A DNA stretch of 64,000 nucleotides from Exiguobacterium sp. TNDT2 (GCF_003331145.1 NZ_QLVE01000011.1:62001-126000); one strand, 5' to 3'; shown: positions 43,030 through 51,795, counted from the stretch's first letter. Numbers and translations: made by a program. Notes: generated by a model from the sequence alone, not told the origin.

Positions 43030-43597
43030 GCACACGTCCCTGACGCGCGATGGCATACCCTTCGAGCGCACCCGTCCGAAGCAACAAGTCGCTTAAAATC
43101 TTACCTCCCAGACCGGCAATGATCATCCCGCTCGTCGCTCGTAACGCGAACATCGTCGCCACGTATGTCGGACTGAGGGCAGCAAGTCCACCCATGACGT
43201 ACGTATACGCAAAACTAGTCGCAGCTGCACCAAATCCGGCCAGCATGAGCACCCAAAGGTCATATCGCTTGTAGCTCGTGACCGCAAACGCCGCTTCAGC
43301 ACCAAGTCCTTGAATGATCCCGACTAAAATAATACGAGGTCCAATCGCGTTACCAATCATCATCTCAATCGTCGCCGCAAGCACTTCGGACAAGAATGCG
43401 GCGCCAGGTCGGCGGATGATATAAGCCGCAATAATCGAGACGATGAACCAAATCCCAAAAATCCATTCGTACGCGATCGGTCCAATCAAGCCAGCCCATA
43501 GATTCCCGACATGTACGAACGCCAAATAGACGACAGCGAACACGACCGATAAAATGGCCAACAAGACGATTTCTTTTAACTTCCACGACTTAAGCAT
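43022..43597 (-). CDS. ykoE: YkoE, substrate-specific ECF component
   Basis: A membrane S component of 191 residues with about five hydrophobic segments and the YkoE-type MLKSWKLKEIVLLAILSVVF start, then ISYL-like block LVGIIQGLGAEAAF. It binds a thiamine precursor, probably hydroxymethylpyrimidine. It overlaps ykoF by 8 nt. Confidence 0.92.
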   Translation of the reverse strand: MLKSWKLKEIVLLAILSVVFAVVYLAFVHVGNLWAGLIGPIAYEWIFGIWFIVSIIAAYIIRRPGAAFLSEVLAATIEMMIGNAIGPRIILVGIIQGLGAEAAFAVTSYKRYDLWVLMLAGFGAAATSFAYTYVMGGLAALSPTYVATMFALRATSGMIIAGLGGKILSDLLLRTGALEGYAIARQGRVHG

Positions 43598-44183
43598 CGT
43601 TACGTCCCTCGTGTGACGGGCTGTTCACGCTGAACGTCACCGTCATGACGACGTGGCTCGTCTTCGCACGGAACCGGTCGAACGTCGCCTCGTAAAATGA
43701 AAACACCGGTTCGATGTCGCCGTGAATGCCCGAGGCGTAATGCATCGAGTCATTGAAGACGCCACGCTCTTTCGCAAACGCAATTTCTTCGTAGATGATG
43801 TCCATATACTTCGCGTCCCCGAGCGGATAGAGGGCGAACTGAGAAGAGACGTACTGGGTCGATACAGGACCGTTCACAGGATCAGTCGTCACGTCGAGCA
43901 GATTGTCTCCTGCCGTGTCGCCTGGGCACCCGACCGAGAACGTCCCGCTCATCGACACATGTTCCCCGGTCTTCGTTGCATGTGACAAGACGGCTTTGGC
44001 CACGTCGAACACATGCTGACTGCGTCCCCGGATGACCGTCGAGACGTCATCGGTATGCCGCCAAACGTTTTGCAAGTTCGTCTCTTTCAATGCCCCTTTG
44101 ATGACACTCACAAAATCAGATGTCATTGGGCTCAGCGTAAAGCGGAATCCGACAATCGGACTCGTACCACATTGGTTGTTCAT
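43590..44183 (-). CDS. ykoF: YkoF, thiamine/HMP-binding protein
   Basis: A soluble protein of 197 residues that in B. subtilis binds thiamine and hydroxymethylpyrimidine through two ACT-like repeats. Here the repeats are seen as CGTSPIVGFRFTLSPMTSDF (5-24) with SMSGTFSVGCPGD, and the second half QFALYPLGDAKYMDII with HVVMTVTFSVNSPS. It starts the ykoFEDC operon, 27 nt after the leader's terminator. The ribosome binding site is AAGGGGG. Confidence 0.94.
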   Translation of the reverse strand: MNNQCGTSPIVGFRFTLSPMTSDFVSVIKGALKETNLQNVWRHTDDVSTVIRGRSQHVFDVAKAVLSHATKTGEHVSMSGTFSVGCPGDTAGDNLLDVTTDPVNGPVSTQYVSSQFALYPLGDAKYMDIIYEEIAFAKERGVFNDSMHYASGIHGDIEPVFSFYEATFDRFRAKTSHVVMTVTFSVNSPSHEGRNDA

Positions 44184-44210
44184 GTTCTATTCCCCCTTAT
44201 TGTATGTACA

Positions 44211-44238
44211 CAAAAAAGCCGCATCCATGAGAATGCGG
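44211..44238 (-). terminator. Riboswitch-controlled terminator before ykoF
   Basis: On the minus strand GCCGCATTCTC-atgGATGCGGC is followed by TTTTTTG. It is the expression platform of the TPP riboswitch. Confidence 0.9.
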
Positions 44239-44273
44239 CCACTCGTTCAATGTAAAAATCCATTAGAAAAAGT

Positions 44274-44364
44274 GCCACACTTCCTCACGCCGGTATTACC
44301 CGGATCGAGTCATAAGGGATTGGAGCCATGCTCACATCTCAGCCGAAGCACCCCTAGTGTAGTC
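44274..44364 (-). promoter_or_regulatory. TPP (THI-box) riboswitch of ykoFEDC
   Basis: The minus strand reads TAGGGGTGCTTCGGCTGAGA, then CCCTTATGACTCGATCCGGG, TAATACCGGCGTGAGGAAGT. These are the conserved P2/P4 elements GGGGUGC, CUGAGA, CCGGxUAAUxCC and GxGxAGGAA. P1 pairs ACAC with GTGT. High TPP should stop transcription before ykoF. Confidence 0.96.
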
Positions 44365-44393
44365 CAATGTATGCGGTTATCTATGCAACGAGA

Positions 44394-44422
44394 AGTATAG
44401 ACGACCGCTCCGAATTTGTAAA
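44394..44422 (-). promoter_or_regulatory. Promoter of ykoFEDC
   Basis: Minus-strand TTTACA (44417-44422), a 17-nt spacer and TATACT (44394-44399). Confidence 0.75.
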
Positions 44423-44426
44423 CGGT

Positions 44427-45620
44427 TTATGTGAAAGTCACGATACCGTTCCCCGGAAGCGTGTCCTGCAATGTCGTCCAATCGAGCGCCATCTCCTCAT
44501 CCGTCAATAGACACGCGTCGAGTCCGGCCTCGATGACCGAACGCTCCATCTGCTGCCCGATCAAGACGAGCTCCGTCTGACGGTCCCCGTACGGCTCGAC
44601 GAAGTCGGCGGCGAGCTCAGGTTCTGCCGCGAACATGAGATGGCGTTCCTCCTCCGGCAACGTCGCGAGCCAGCGTCCGGCATGTTCGAGCGTCGATGCG
44701 TACCCCGCTTGCGAGAATAGGCAAGCGATGTCGTTTCGGGAGGCGATCCATAAGAAACCTTTGGCACGAACGACTTGTTCCGGGAACGCCTCGATCCAGG
44801 CATGGAGCCGCTCCGGGTGGAATGGTCGACGCCGACGATAGACGAACGAGCTGATACCGTACTCTTCTGTCTCCGGTGTATGTTCTTCCGCCTCAAGCTC
44901 TTGAATCCAGCCGGCGGCGTGCATCGCCTGTTCGAAATCGAACAGATTGACGTCGAGCAGCTCGGTCAATTCCACGGTCGCGTGGACCGACGTCAATAGC
45001 TTCGCGGTCGGGTTGAGCGCCTTTAACAGCCCGGCCATCTCGTCAAGTTCCGTCTTGGTCACGCGGTCCACCTTGTTCAAGACGATGATGTCCGCAAACT
45101 CGATTTGGTCGACGAGCAAGTCGACGACTTCGCGGACGTCCGTCGCGTCAATCGCCTGCTTGCGCTCATGGAGCGACTCGCCCGAGTTGAAGTCTTTCAA
45201 AAACCGATATGCATCGACGACGGTCACCATCGCATCGATATAGACCCGGCTCGTCAAATCGATACCGAGGGCTTCATCGGCATATGTAAACGTTTGGGCG
45301 ACAGGAATCGGTTCTGAGATGCCGGACGACTCGATGATGATGCCGTCGAGTTCCCGGTCGTTCGCAAGCTCTGCTACCGCCTCGAGCAAATCCTCGCGGA
45401 GCGTGCAACAGATGCAGCCGTTCGATAGCTCGACCAATTTTTCGTCCGTCCGCGAGAAACCGTTCTGCTCAATCAATCGCTCGTCGATGTTCAACTCGCT
45501 CATGTCGTTGACGATGACCGCATACTTCTTGCCGGACCGATTGTTCAACAGATGATTCATCAACGTCGTCTTGCCGCTCCCTAGATAACCCGACAGCACC
45601 GTGATTGGAATTCGTTTCAT
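44427..45620 (-). CDS. Zinc-responsive G3E GTPase (YciC/ZigA type)
   Basis: A CobW/G3E metallochaperone GTPase of 397 residues. Walker A GYLGSGKTT (11-19), the metal motif CxCC (Cys69, 71, 72 in NGCICCTLREDL), ESSGISEP and the base-specific NKVD are all present. The C-terminal CobW_C domain starts near 250 (YGISSFVYRRRRPFHPERLH). A Zur-type box precedes the gene, so it probably serves zinc allocation during zinc starvation. This matches YciC, which helps under zinc limitation. Confidence 0.9.
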   Translation of the reverse strand: MKRIPITVLSGYLGSGKTTLMNHLLNNRSGKKYAVIVNDMSELNIDERLIEQNGFSRTDEKLVELSNGCICCTLREDLLEAVAELANDRELDGIIIESSGISEPIPVAQTFTYADEALGIDLTSRVYIDAMVTVVDAYRFLKDFNSGESLHERKQAIDATDVREVVDLLVDQIEFADIIVLNKVDRVTKTELDEMAGLLKALNPTAKLLTSVHATVELTELLDVNLFDFEQAMHAAGWIQELEAEEHTPETEEYGISSFVYRRRRPFHPERLHAWIEAFPEQVVRAKGFLWIASRNDIACLFSQAGYASTLEHAGRWLATLPEEERHLMFAAEPELAADFVEPYGDRQTELVLIGQQMERSVIEAGLDACLLTDEEMALDWTTLQDTLPGNGIVTFT

Positions 45621-45634
45621 GTTTCCCCACTCCT

Positions 45635-45655
45635 AAATCGTAATCATTACTTTTT
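45635..45655 (-). promoter_or_regulatory. Zur box of the G3E GTPase gene
   Basis: AAATCGTAATCATTAC, then TTTTT, matches the B. subtilis Zur consensus AAATCGTAATnATTACGATTT in 17 of 20 positions. It lies 14 nt before the start codon, overlapping the probable promoter. Zn-loaded Zur would repress. Confidence 0.85.
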
Positions 45656-45689
45656 AGATAATGACGTCTCGCCTTTGTCTTGTCAAGAA

Positions 45690-45718
45690 AAAAACACGCC
45701 CGTTTCCGGACGTGCTCA
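45690..45718 (-). terminator. Terminator of the 87-residue protein gene
   Basis: On the minus strand GCACGTCCG-gaaa-CGGGCGTGT is followed by TTTTTT. Confidence 0.85.
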
Positions 45719-45724
45719 CTTCCC

Positions 45725-45988
45725 CTATTCCTCTAACGCCTTACGTTCCGCCTCGGAGCGGGGGTACGCGTTCGCCTGCCATTCGGCCCGGTAAATCGAG
45801 TCGAGCTGCGTTAGACCGACCTCGCCCATGTCCTTGTCCGCATCGACACTCGGCGTCTCATCCCAACGTGGATTCAAATACGTGTGGTCATCCTCCCGGT
45901 TCGCATCCATTAATTTTTGGATGCCGATCCGGGCCACTGCCGCGAGTGCCAAACCGATGCCTGCACGAACGAGCAATCGCTTTACCAT
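45725..45988 (-). CDS. Small protein of unknown function with an N-terminal hydrophobic segment
   Basis: An 87-residue protein: MVKRLLVRAGIGLALAAVAR may act as a membrane anchor, and an acidic tail with DKDMGEVGLTQLDSIYRAEW follows. ATG has AAGGAGG 6 nt upstream. It lies 12 nt after the SMP-30 gene stop, so they are probably one transcript. No family recognised. Confidence 0.72.
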   Translation of the reverse strand: MVKRLLVRAGIGLALAAVARIGIQKLMDANREDDHTYLNPRWDETPSVDADKDMGEVGLTQLDSIYRAEWQANAYPRSEAERKALEE

Positions 45989-46000
45989 CTTCGTACCTCC

Positions 46001-46882
46001 TTATCGTCCAAACCGATAGAGCGGCATCCCTTTCACGTCTGTATCGATTTTGAAGACCGACCCTGCGTCCGGATGGGCTTTGAGCGCCTCGTCATCCATC
46101 CCTTCACGCGCCGTAGTGATGGCGAGTTGTTTCAAGTCGTCGCCGACGAAACAGCACGACGTGACGTTCGGGGCAGGCACGAGCACTTCGAGCACTTTTT
46201 CACCAGTTCCCGGATCCCAGCGCGAGACGCGGCCGCCGGCAAAGTGGGCGATCCATAAGAACCCTTCCTCGTCAGATGTCATACCGTCCGGGAATCCTTC
46301 CTCGTCTTTGAAATCGATGACCACTTCCCCATTCCCGAGCGTTCCCGTTTTTAAGTCGAACGGGTATTTACGGACCGTCTCGGTCGGTGTATCGATGTGA
46401 TAGAACGTCGCGTGGTCCGGAGACCATGTCAATCCGTTCGATAATGTCAACTCGCTCAACATGACCTCGGTCGTGCCGTCACGGTTCAAGCGATAGAGTG
46501 TCGCCTCGTTCTCTTCATCGTTGAGATGGAGCGTCCCGGCAAAGATACGTCCATAAGGATCGGCCTTTCCGTCGTTAAAGCGAAGGTTCCTTTCCGGGTC
46601 GTCGAGTTCGACGATTTTATCGAGCTCTTTCGATGTCTCGTCCCACTCATAAATGCCGTCTTTTAAGCCGACGACGACACCGTCCGTCACTTTCGGGACC
46701 GCAAATCCGATTTGTTGTCCCATATCGAACGACGACAGCTCATCTTCTTTTTCGTCGTACCACCAAAGCGTATGTCCTTCGATATCGACCCAATAAAACC
46801 GTTTCAGTTCAGCATCCCAACACGGCCCTTCCCCAAGCGTGTTTCTGACTCGAATCCATAACGCAGCGTTTACTGTCTCCAT
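46001..46882 (-). CDS. SMP-30/gluconolactonase family protein
   Basis: A six-bladed beta-propeller lactonase of 293 residues. The N-terminal LGEGPCWDAELKRFYWVDI (Glu16-type metal ligand), the middle NDGKADPYGRIFAG and the C-terminal SNGLTWSPDH and DGMTSDEEGFLWIAHFAGG carry the Ca2+/Zn2+ ligands (Glu, Asn, Asp). It likely opens a sugar lactone; the exact substrate is unknown. ATG has GGAGG 7 nt upstream. Confidence 0.9.
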   Translation of the reverse strand: METVNAALWIRVRNTLGEGPCWDAELKRFYWVDIEGHTLWWYDEKEDELSSFDMGQQIGFAVPKVTDGVVVGLKDGIYEWDETSKELDKIVELDDPERNLRFNDGKADPYGRIFAGTLHLNDEENEATLYRLNRDGTTEVMLSELTLSNGLTWSPDHATFYHIDTPTETVRKYPFDLKTGTLGNGEVVIDFKDEEGFPDGMTSDEEGFLWIAHFAGGRVSRWDPGTGEKVLEVLVPAPNVTSCCFVGDDLKQLAITTAREGMDDEALKAHPDAGSVFKIDTDVKGMPLYRFGR

Positions 46883-47022
46883 TGAATTGCCTCCACTCTC
46901 TACATTGATTTCAACTGACTATTCCCTGAGCGGGCGAGGTCTATTCACTATTTATCAAAATCGTTTCGCAGAGTTAGGGGCGATATCCGTTTTTCCTTCG
47001 CCGGAGCGGCTCTACGAAAAAA

Positions 47023-47050
47023 ACTCCTTGAATCATTCGATTCAAGGAGT
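47023..47050 (-). terminator. Terminator of rlmN
   Basis: On the minus strand ACTCCTTGAATC-gaat-GATTCAAGGAGT is a perfect 12-bp stem followed by TTTTTTT. The gap 46883-47022 has nothing else visible. Confidence 0.92.
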
Positions 47051-47054
47051 CCAA

Positions 47055-48116
47055 TTATTTCGCGCCTTCGACGTTCATATGTTTACTGCGCAACTGGCCG
47101 CATGCCGCATCGATGTCAGTCCCGTGTTCGAGGCGGACACCCGTGTTGATGCCCCGCTTCTTCAAGACGTCGTAAAACGCCATGATGTCCTCGGACGTAC
47201 TGCGCTCATACTGGATATGCTCGTTGACCGGGTTATACGGGATCAAGTTGACGTACGACTTGTCCTTGATGTCGTCGATGAGCGCCGCCAATTCTTCGGC
47301 GTGCTCCGGCAAATCGTTCACTTTCGACAATAGAATATATTCGAATGTGATGCGTTTGTTCGTCTTCTCGACGTAATACCGGATGGCCGGCATGAGCTTG
47401 TCGAGCGGGAACGCCCGGTTGATTTTCATGATTTGCGTCCGAAGCGCATCGTTCGGCGCATGGAGCGACAGCGCCAAGTTGATGCGCAAATCGAGGTCCG
47501 CGAACTTGTAGATTTTGTCGGCGAGTCCGCTCGTCGAGACGTTGATTTTACGCGGGGCGATTGCGAGACCGCGCTCGTCTTTGACGACGCGCAGGAAGTC
47601 GACCAAATTGTCAAAGTTATCGAACGGTTCGCCGATTCCCATGACGACGATATGGCTGACCCGGGCACCTTCGCCGACTTCGTCCAAGTAATGTTGCACG
47701 GTCATGATCTGTTCGACGACTTCGCCGGCCGTCAAATCACGTGTCTTCTTCAAGAGACCGCTCGCACAGAAGCTACAGCCGATGTTGCAGCCGACCTGCG
47801 TCGTCACACAGACCGAACGTCCGTATTTGTGACGCATGAGCACGGTCTCGATGTAGTGTCCGTCGTGCAGTTTAAGTAAAAATTTGACCGTCCCGTCGCC
47901 CGCTTCTTGTTTGACGAACAGGTCTTGCGTCGAGATGACGTATTCGGCGGCGAGCGCCTCACGCACCTCGGCCCGTACCGAGATGTCCTCGATGTGCTTG
48001 ACTCGGTCGATATAGAGCGAGTCCCAGATTTGTCTCGCGTGGAAAGCGCTGTATCCCCAAGAGACGCACGCTTCCGTCAGCTGATCGAATGTCAGCCCGT
48101 ATATAGATGGTTTCAT
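47055..48116 (-). CDS. rlmN: 23S rRNA (adenine2503-C2)-methyltransferase RlmN
   Basis: A radical SAM methyltransferase of 353 residues that methylates C2 of A2503 in 23S rRNA and A37 of some tRNAs. The cluster motif CxxxCxxC is Cys110-114-117 (CNIGCSFCASG), and the mechanistic Cys lies in DIDAACGQLRS near residue 340. MGIGEPFDNFDN and LSLHAPNDALR are typical. Start MKPSIYGLTF is chosen over upstream in-frame codons. RlmN rather than the drug-resistance homolog Cfr: CASGLLKKTRDL and the Listeria-type flanks fit RlmN. Confidence 0.95.
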   Translation of the reverse strand: MKPSIYGLTFDQLTEACVSWGYSAFHARQIWDSLYIDRVKHIEDISVRAEVREALAAEYVISTQDLFVKQEAGDGTVKFLLKLHDGHYIETVLMRHKYGRSVCVTTQVGCNIGCSFCASGLLKKTRDLTAGEVVEQIMTVQHYLDEVGEGARVSHIVVMGIGEPFDNFDNLVDFLRVVKDERGLAIAPRKINVSTSGLADKIYKFADLDLRINLALSLHAPNDALRTQIMKINRAFPLDKLMPAIRYYVEKTNKRITFEYILLSKVNDLPEHAEELAALIDDIKDKSYVNLIPYNPVNEHIQYERSTSEDIMAFYDVLKKRGINTGVRLEHGTDIDAACGQLRSKHMNVEGAK

Positions 48117-48185
48117 TGCTATCTGTCCTTTCTTCAATCCGCATACGTACCATTGTAGCGGACGTGGACGACCGGTGCAACGTTC

Positions 48186-49589
48186 TTATAACGGTGGGAC
48201 GGGACGTGTCACGTGACGCTCGAACGCATAAGCGAGACGAATCAAGTCGCGTTCGGCATAGCTCGTCCCCGTGAACGACAAGCCGAACGGGGCCCCGCTC
48301 GCTTTCAAGCGATACGGGATTGTGATGGTCGGGTGCCCTGCTTTTGCGGCCATGTCGTAATTGTAATCATGCGGTAAGACGAGCCCATGCAACCGCTGTT
48401 CATTCAATAGACGGTCAAGGCCGTCCGTCTTAGCGTCACGCACGTCATCGAGCCGACGCGTCAAATAGGCCGCCTCGATGAGACGTCCCGACAGCTCGTC
48501 CGCCTTCTCGAACGTCTTCTGTCCGTGCGGAATCGTCTCCGGATGCTCATTGTTCCAGTCAATTAAATCCGACAGCGTCTCGTATGGGAGCGTCGTCGAG
48601 GCGAGGTACGCCTCAATCCCGAGTTTGAACTCGTGGTACAGAATATCGCCTTGGTCGAGCGTATCATGGGCGGGCAGTTCGACTTCGACAAGGTCGATTC
48701 CGCTCTGTTTCAACAGCTCGATTGCCTCCCCGTATAGCGACTGTTCTTCTTCCGATAAATCGGCCTTGACGACCCCGACACGCATTCCGACCGCTTGGCG
48801 TTCATCGAGGCACGTCCGATACGGCGGACCGGCCGGGAGGTTGAGTGTCGCCGGGTCCGTCGGGTCTTCCCCGACCATCACTTCGAGTGCCCGTACGGCG
48901 TCTTCGAGCGTACGCGCCATCGGTCCCGCTGTGTCTTGAGACCGCGAGATCGGGATGATGCCACTCCGGCTGATCAGGCCGACGGTCGGTTTGATACCGA
49001 CGATGCCATTATGTACGCTCGGATGGATGATGGAACCGCTCGTCTCGCTACCGACAGCGAGCAGTGTCAAATTTGCTGCGACCGCTGATGCCGAACCGGA
49101 GCTCGAGCCTCCGACATCGAGCTTATCCCCATATGGATTGAGCGTCTGACCACCGACGCCGCTCCAGCCGTTCGGCATGCCTTCTGTCAAAAAATTGGCC
49201 CATTCCGACAAGTTTGCTTTCCCGAGGATGATGGCTCCGCTCGCGCGCAGGCTTTGGACGAGATGCGCGTCGCGGCCGGCGAAGTGATGCGCGAGAGCGA
49301 CGGCCCCAGCCGTCGTTTTCATCAGTCCATCCGTCTCCACATTGTCTTTAATAAGCACTGGGATGCCGAGCAGCGGCAAGCGTACTCCGCGACGGAAGGC
49401 CCGATCGGCCGCTTCAGCCTCGAACAACGCGTCCGGATTCACTTGGATGACCGCCCTCAGCTTGTCGTTGAATTGGGCGATCCGGATCAAATAGTAGGCC
49501 GTCACGTCACGCGCCGTGAACGTCCCTTCTTTATAGCCGCGATGGGCGGTCTCGATATCGAGTTCCATAAAATCAAATGTGTCAGTCAT
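48186..49589 (-). CDS. Amidase family protein
   Basis: An amidase-signature enzyme of 467 residues. The Lys-cisSer-Ser triad is seen as Lys in [14 protein letters not shown], the cis-Ser in [15 protein letters not shown] and the nucleophile Ser in [12 protein letters not shown]. It has no signal peptide. The family hydrolyses amides; GatA is excluded because no gatC/gatB neighbours exist. ATG 49589 lies after AAAGGAGG; the frame to 49661 is shorter in support. Monocistronic. Confidence 0.88.
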   Translation of the reverse strand: MTDTFDFMELDIETAHRGYKEGTFTARDVTAYYLIRIAQFNDKLRAVIQVNPDALFEAEAADRAFRRGVRLPLLGIPVLIKDNVETDGLMKTTAGAVALAHHFAGRDAHLVQSLRASGAIILGKANLSEWANFLTEGMPNGWSGVGGQTLNPYGDKLDVGGSSSGSASAVAANLTLLAVGSETSGSIIHPSVHNGIVGIKPTVGLISRSGIIPISRSQDTAGPMARTLEDAVRALEVMVGEDPTDPATLNLPAGPPYRTCLDERQAVGMRVGVVKADLSEEEQSLYGEAIELLKQSGIDLVEVELPAHDTLDQGDILYHEFKLGIEAYLASTTLPYETLSDLIDWNNEHPETIPHGQKTFEKADELSGRLIEAAYLTRRLDDVRDAKTDGLDRLLNEQRLHGLVLPHDYNYDMAAKAGHPTITIPYRLKASGAPFGLSFTGTSYAERDLIRLAYAFERHVTRPVPPL

Positions 49590-49700
49590 GTTGATTCCTC
49601 CTTTGGTCACTCGATGGTATTCGCTATCGACACATGATTTCCTGTTTTTCATCGCCAACAAATCTGTAACTTGTTACACTGTTAGAAAAGGGAGGTTACC

Positions 49701-49862
49701 ATGAACCGTTCTTATGTGCTCGTTTTACTGGCCGTCTTCGCCCTATTCTTTTTACAACTATATGCCAAAGGAGAAGCATACTCGACGCCCGTCTCGGTCG
49801 TTCTCGTCATCTTGATCATCGGTGCCACCTTGCTCCAACTTCGACGCAAGCCAAACCGTTGA
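49701..49862 (+). CDS. 53-residue membrane protein
   Basis: A small ORF with ATG 49701 after GGGAGG and stop TGA 49860-49862. It has two hydrophobic helices (about 5-20 and 31-46) and a basic end QLRRKPNR. The -35 of the msrA promoter overlaps its stop codon. No family recognised. Confidence 0.65.
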   Translation: MNRSYVLVLLAVFALFFLQLYAKGEAYSTPVSVVLVILIIGATLLQLRRKPNR

Positions 49863-49888
49863 CGCCGCTTTAAATCTGATGGTATGAT
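49859..49888 (+). promoter_or_regulatory. Promoter of msrA leader
   Basis: TTGACG (49859-49864), an 18-nt spacer and TATGAT (49883-49888). Transcription starts just before the S-box variant. Confidence 0.75.
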
Positions 49889-49902
49889 GCTGTCACCAAC
49901 TA

Positions 49903-50006
49903 CATATCGATATCTTGAGTGAACGAGAGACCTGGCTCTATGACTTCACAGCAACCTGCTACGGCAAGGTGCTACTACCAGCAAGGCGATTGCCTTGGCC
50001 GATATG
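49903..50006 (+). promoter_or_regulatory. SAM riboswitch (S-box variant) of msrA
   Basis: P1 is CATATC (49903-49908) with GATATG (50001-50006). Inside are GAGAGACCTGGCTCTATGAC, CAGCAACCTGC, AAGGTGCTACTACCAGC and the P4-like GCAAGGC/GCCTTGG. These match the S-box kink-turn, GCAACC and GGTGCTAnnnCC blocks, with ACCTGGCTC in place of ACTGGCCC. A terminator follows, so it is a SAM-off switch before msrA. Confidence 0.85.
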
Positions 50007-50008
50007 AC

Positions 50009-50042
50009 GAAGCGCTCATGTCGATGACATGGGCGCTTTTTT
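50009..50042 (+). terminator. Riboswitch-controlled terminator before msrA
   Basis: AAGCGCTCATGTC-gat-GACATGGGCGCTT has one mismatch and ends in TTTTTT. Confidence 0.92.
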
Positions 50043-50069
50043 GGGAATGAACATGAGGGGGATTTACTA

Positions 50070-50582
50070 ATGGAGAAAGCAACATTCGCAGGTGGGTGTT
50101 TTTGGTGCATGGTGACGCCGTTCGAGGAACAACCTGGCATCGAGTCGATCGTATCCGGCTATACGGGAGGTCACGTCGACAACCCGACGTATGAACAAGT
50201 GAAGACAGGGACGACCGGCCACTATGAGGTCGTCGAGATCACGTTCGACCCGACGCTGTTCGCTTATGAGCGCCTGCTCGAACTATATTGGATTCAGACC
50301 GACCCGACCGATGACGGCGGCCAGTTCCAAGACCGCGGCAGCCAATATGCACCAGCCATCTTCTATCATACGGAAGAACAACGCGTGAAAGCAGAACAGA
50401 GTCGCGACGCGCTCGCGGCGAGCGGACGTTTTAAGCAGCCGATCGTCACGAAGATCTTACCGGCCGACACGTTCTATCCAGCCGAAGAATATCATCAAGA
50501 CTTCCATAAAAAAAATCCGGCCCACTATAAAGAGGACCGGAAAAAATCTGGGCGTGACGCATTCATCGAACAAGCCTGGTAA
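50070..50582 (+). CDS. msrA: Peptide-methionine (S)-S-oxide reductase MsrA
   Basis: An antioxidant repair enzyme of 170 residues reducing methionine-S-sulfoxide in proteins. The catalytic motif GCFWC (Cys10 nucleophile, Cys13) is at the N-terminus, followed by [17 protein letters not shown] and [20 protein letters not shown]. There is no fused MsrB domain. It lies 27 nt after a SAM-riboswitch terminator, which ties it to methionine status. The ribosome binding site GAGGGGG is well placed. Confidence 0.96.
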   Translation: MEKATFAGGCFWCMVTPFEEQPGIESIVSGYTGGHVDNPTYEQVKTGTTGHYEVVEITFDPTLFAYERLLELYWIQTDPTDDGGQFQDRGSQYAPAIFYHTEEQRVKAEQSRDALAASGRFKQPIVTKILPADTFYPAEEYHQDFHKKNPAHYKEDRKKSGRDAFIEQAW

Positions 50583-50584
50583 GC

Positions 50585-50613
50585 GAAAGACGGGTCGTCT
50601 GACCCGTCTTTTA
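50585..50613. terminator. Terminator between msrA and glcU
   Basis: AAAGACGGGTC-gtct-GACCCGTCTTTT is a perfect stem that works for both convergent genes. Confidence 0.88.
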
Positions 50614-51474
50614 GCTTTTAGCGATTCCGAGCATGAATCCGGCCACGACAATGAGGCCGATACCCATAAAGACGAAGACACGTTCTTTCGTCGTCTTCTC
50701 TTCTTTCAATAGATAAATCCCGCCGAGCGTCGCCACGACGACGTTCAATTGGGACAAGGCGAATGACGTCGCAATGCCGACCTCACCGCTCGACACGAAC
50801 AGCCCGAAGTTCCCGATCCCCCAGGCGATCCCGGCCAAGATGTTTTTGAACGTCCTTGGGTCGAACTTCTTCACATCTTTCTCACGCAGGCTGAACAACA
50901 GCGCCGCGACGAACATCCCGATCGATTGCGGCAAGATGGCCGTGATCCCGTCGACCTCGAAATAGTTCGTGAGAACGGCATACGTCACGTAACCGATGCT
51001 CGACACGAGCAGGACGAGCAACCCTTTTTTCAAGGCGCCGCTGCTATCGCCATCTTTTTGTTGTTGGTATGACGTCAGTGCCGCCCCGATGATAATCAAC
51101 ACGAGCGCAGAAAAGCCGAGCCACAACTCGGTCGTCGTCTTCCAGTCACCAAGGACGATGACACCAAACAATGATGTACCAAGCAGCTGCATGCCGGTAC
51201 TAATCGGCATCGCTTTCGAGACGCTTAGAATTTGAAATGATTGGAACTGTAAATACTGCCCGAGCGCCCAGAAAACGCCAGAGATGAAGCCGGTCACAAT
51301 CGCGAGCGTCGTGAACTCAGGGTTGAACACGAGTGCGATGATGACCGCCATCACCATCGCCCCGATCGTCGTTCCGATTAACTGTTGAATCGGCTTCCCG
51401 CCGACTTTCGATACGATGAGCGGTATGCTCCCCCACATCAAGGCAGGCAGGAGTGCGAGTAAAATCATTTCCAT
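50611..51474 (-). CDS. glcU: GRP-family glucose/ribose uptake protein (GlcU-like)
   Basis: A sugar:proton symporter of the GRP family, 287 residues, with ten hydrophobic segments. The start MEMILLALLPALMWGSIPLI, FWALGQYLQFQSFQ and VSKAMPISTGMQLLGTSLFGV match GlcU/RbsU. The substrate (glucose or ribose) is a family inference. ATG 51474 follows AGGTG; GTG 51483 is an alternative. Confidence 0.9.
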   Translation of the reverse strand: MEMILLALLPALMWGSIPLIVSKVGGKPIQQLIGTTIGAMVMAVIIALVFNPEFTTLAIVTGFISGVFWALGQYLQFQSFQILSVSKAMPISTGMQLLGTSLFGVIVLGDWKTTTELWLGFSALVLIIIGAALTSYQQQKDGDSSGALKKGLLVLLVSSIGYVTYAVLTNYFEVDGITAILPQSIGMFVAALLFSLREKDVKKFDPRTFKNILAGIAWGIGNFGLFVSSGEVGIATSFALSQLNVVVATLGGIYLLKEEKTTKERVFVFMGIGLIVVAGFMLGIAKS

Positions 51475-51567
51475 GGATGACACCTGCTTTCGTAGTATAA
51501 CATCATTTTTGATTTCCCCATGTTTAGCACTGATTAAACTTTGTACGAAAAAAATTAAAATTAGCCA

Positions 51568-51597
51568 TTGCCAAATGTTTTACTAGGATGATATAAT
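51568..51597 (+). promoter_or_regulatory. Promoter of tRNA-Ala
   Basis: TTGCCA (51568-51573), an 18-nt spacer and the consensus TATAAT (51592-51597). Confidence 0.85.
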
Positions 51598-51608
51598 AAT
51601 TTTCGAAC

Positions 51609-51681
51609 GGGGCATTAGCTCAGCTGGGAGAGCGCCACGCTGGCAGCGTGGAGGTCAGCGGTTCGAGCCCGCTATGCTCCA
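51609..51681 (+). tRNA. tRNA-Ala (GGC)
   Basis: A cloverleaf of 73 nt without an encoded CCA. The acceptor GGGGCAT pairs with ATGCTCC and includes the alanine identity pair G3-U70. The anticodon stem CCACG/CGTGG holds the loop CTGGCAG, so the anticodon is GGC. The T arm reads GCGGTTCGAGCCCGC. It stands alone with its own promoter and terminator. Confidence 0.97.
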
Positions 51682-51687
51682 TTATCG

Positions 51688-51721
51688 AAGTCACCACTCA
51701 TTTGAGCGGTGACTTTTTTTG
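51688..51721 (+). terminator. Terminator after tRNA-Ala
   Basis: AGTCACCactcatttgagcGGTGACT with inner CTCA/TGAG pairing is followed by TTTTTT. Confidence 0.92.
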
Positions 51722-51795
51722 CGTCTCCGTTCGGTTTAAGTCACCTGGTAGCGGGTAATGATTGTAAGACATCATTATTCTAAGGGGGACTTATC

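Noticed and set aside
47055-48116. Cfr-type antibiotic-resistance methyltransferase
   Set aside because: Flanking blocks (CASGLLKKTRDL, NLIPYNPVNEH) follow the Listeria/Bacillus RlmN pattern rather than Cfr.
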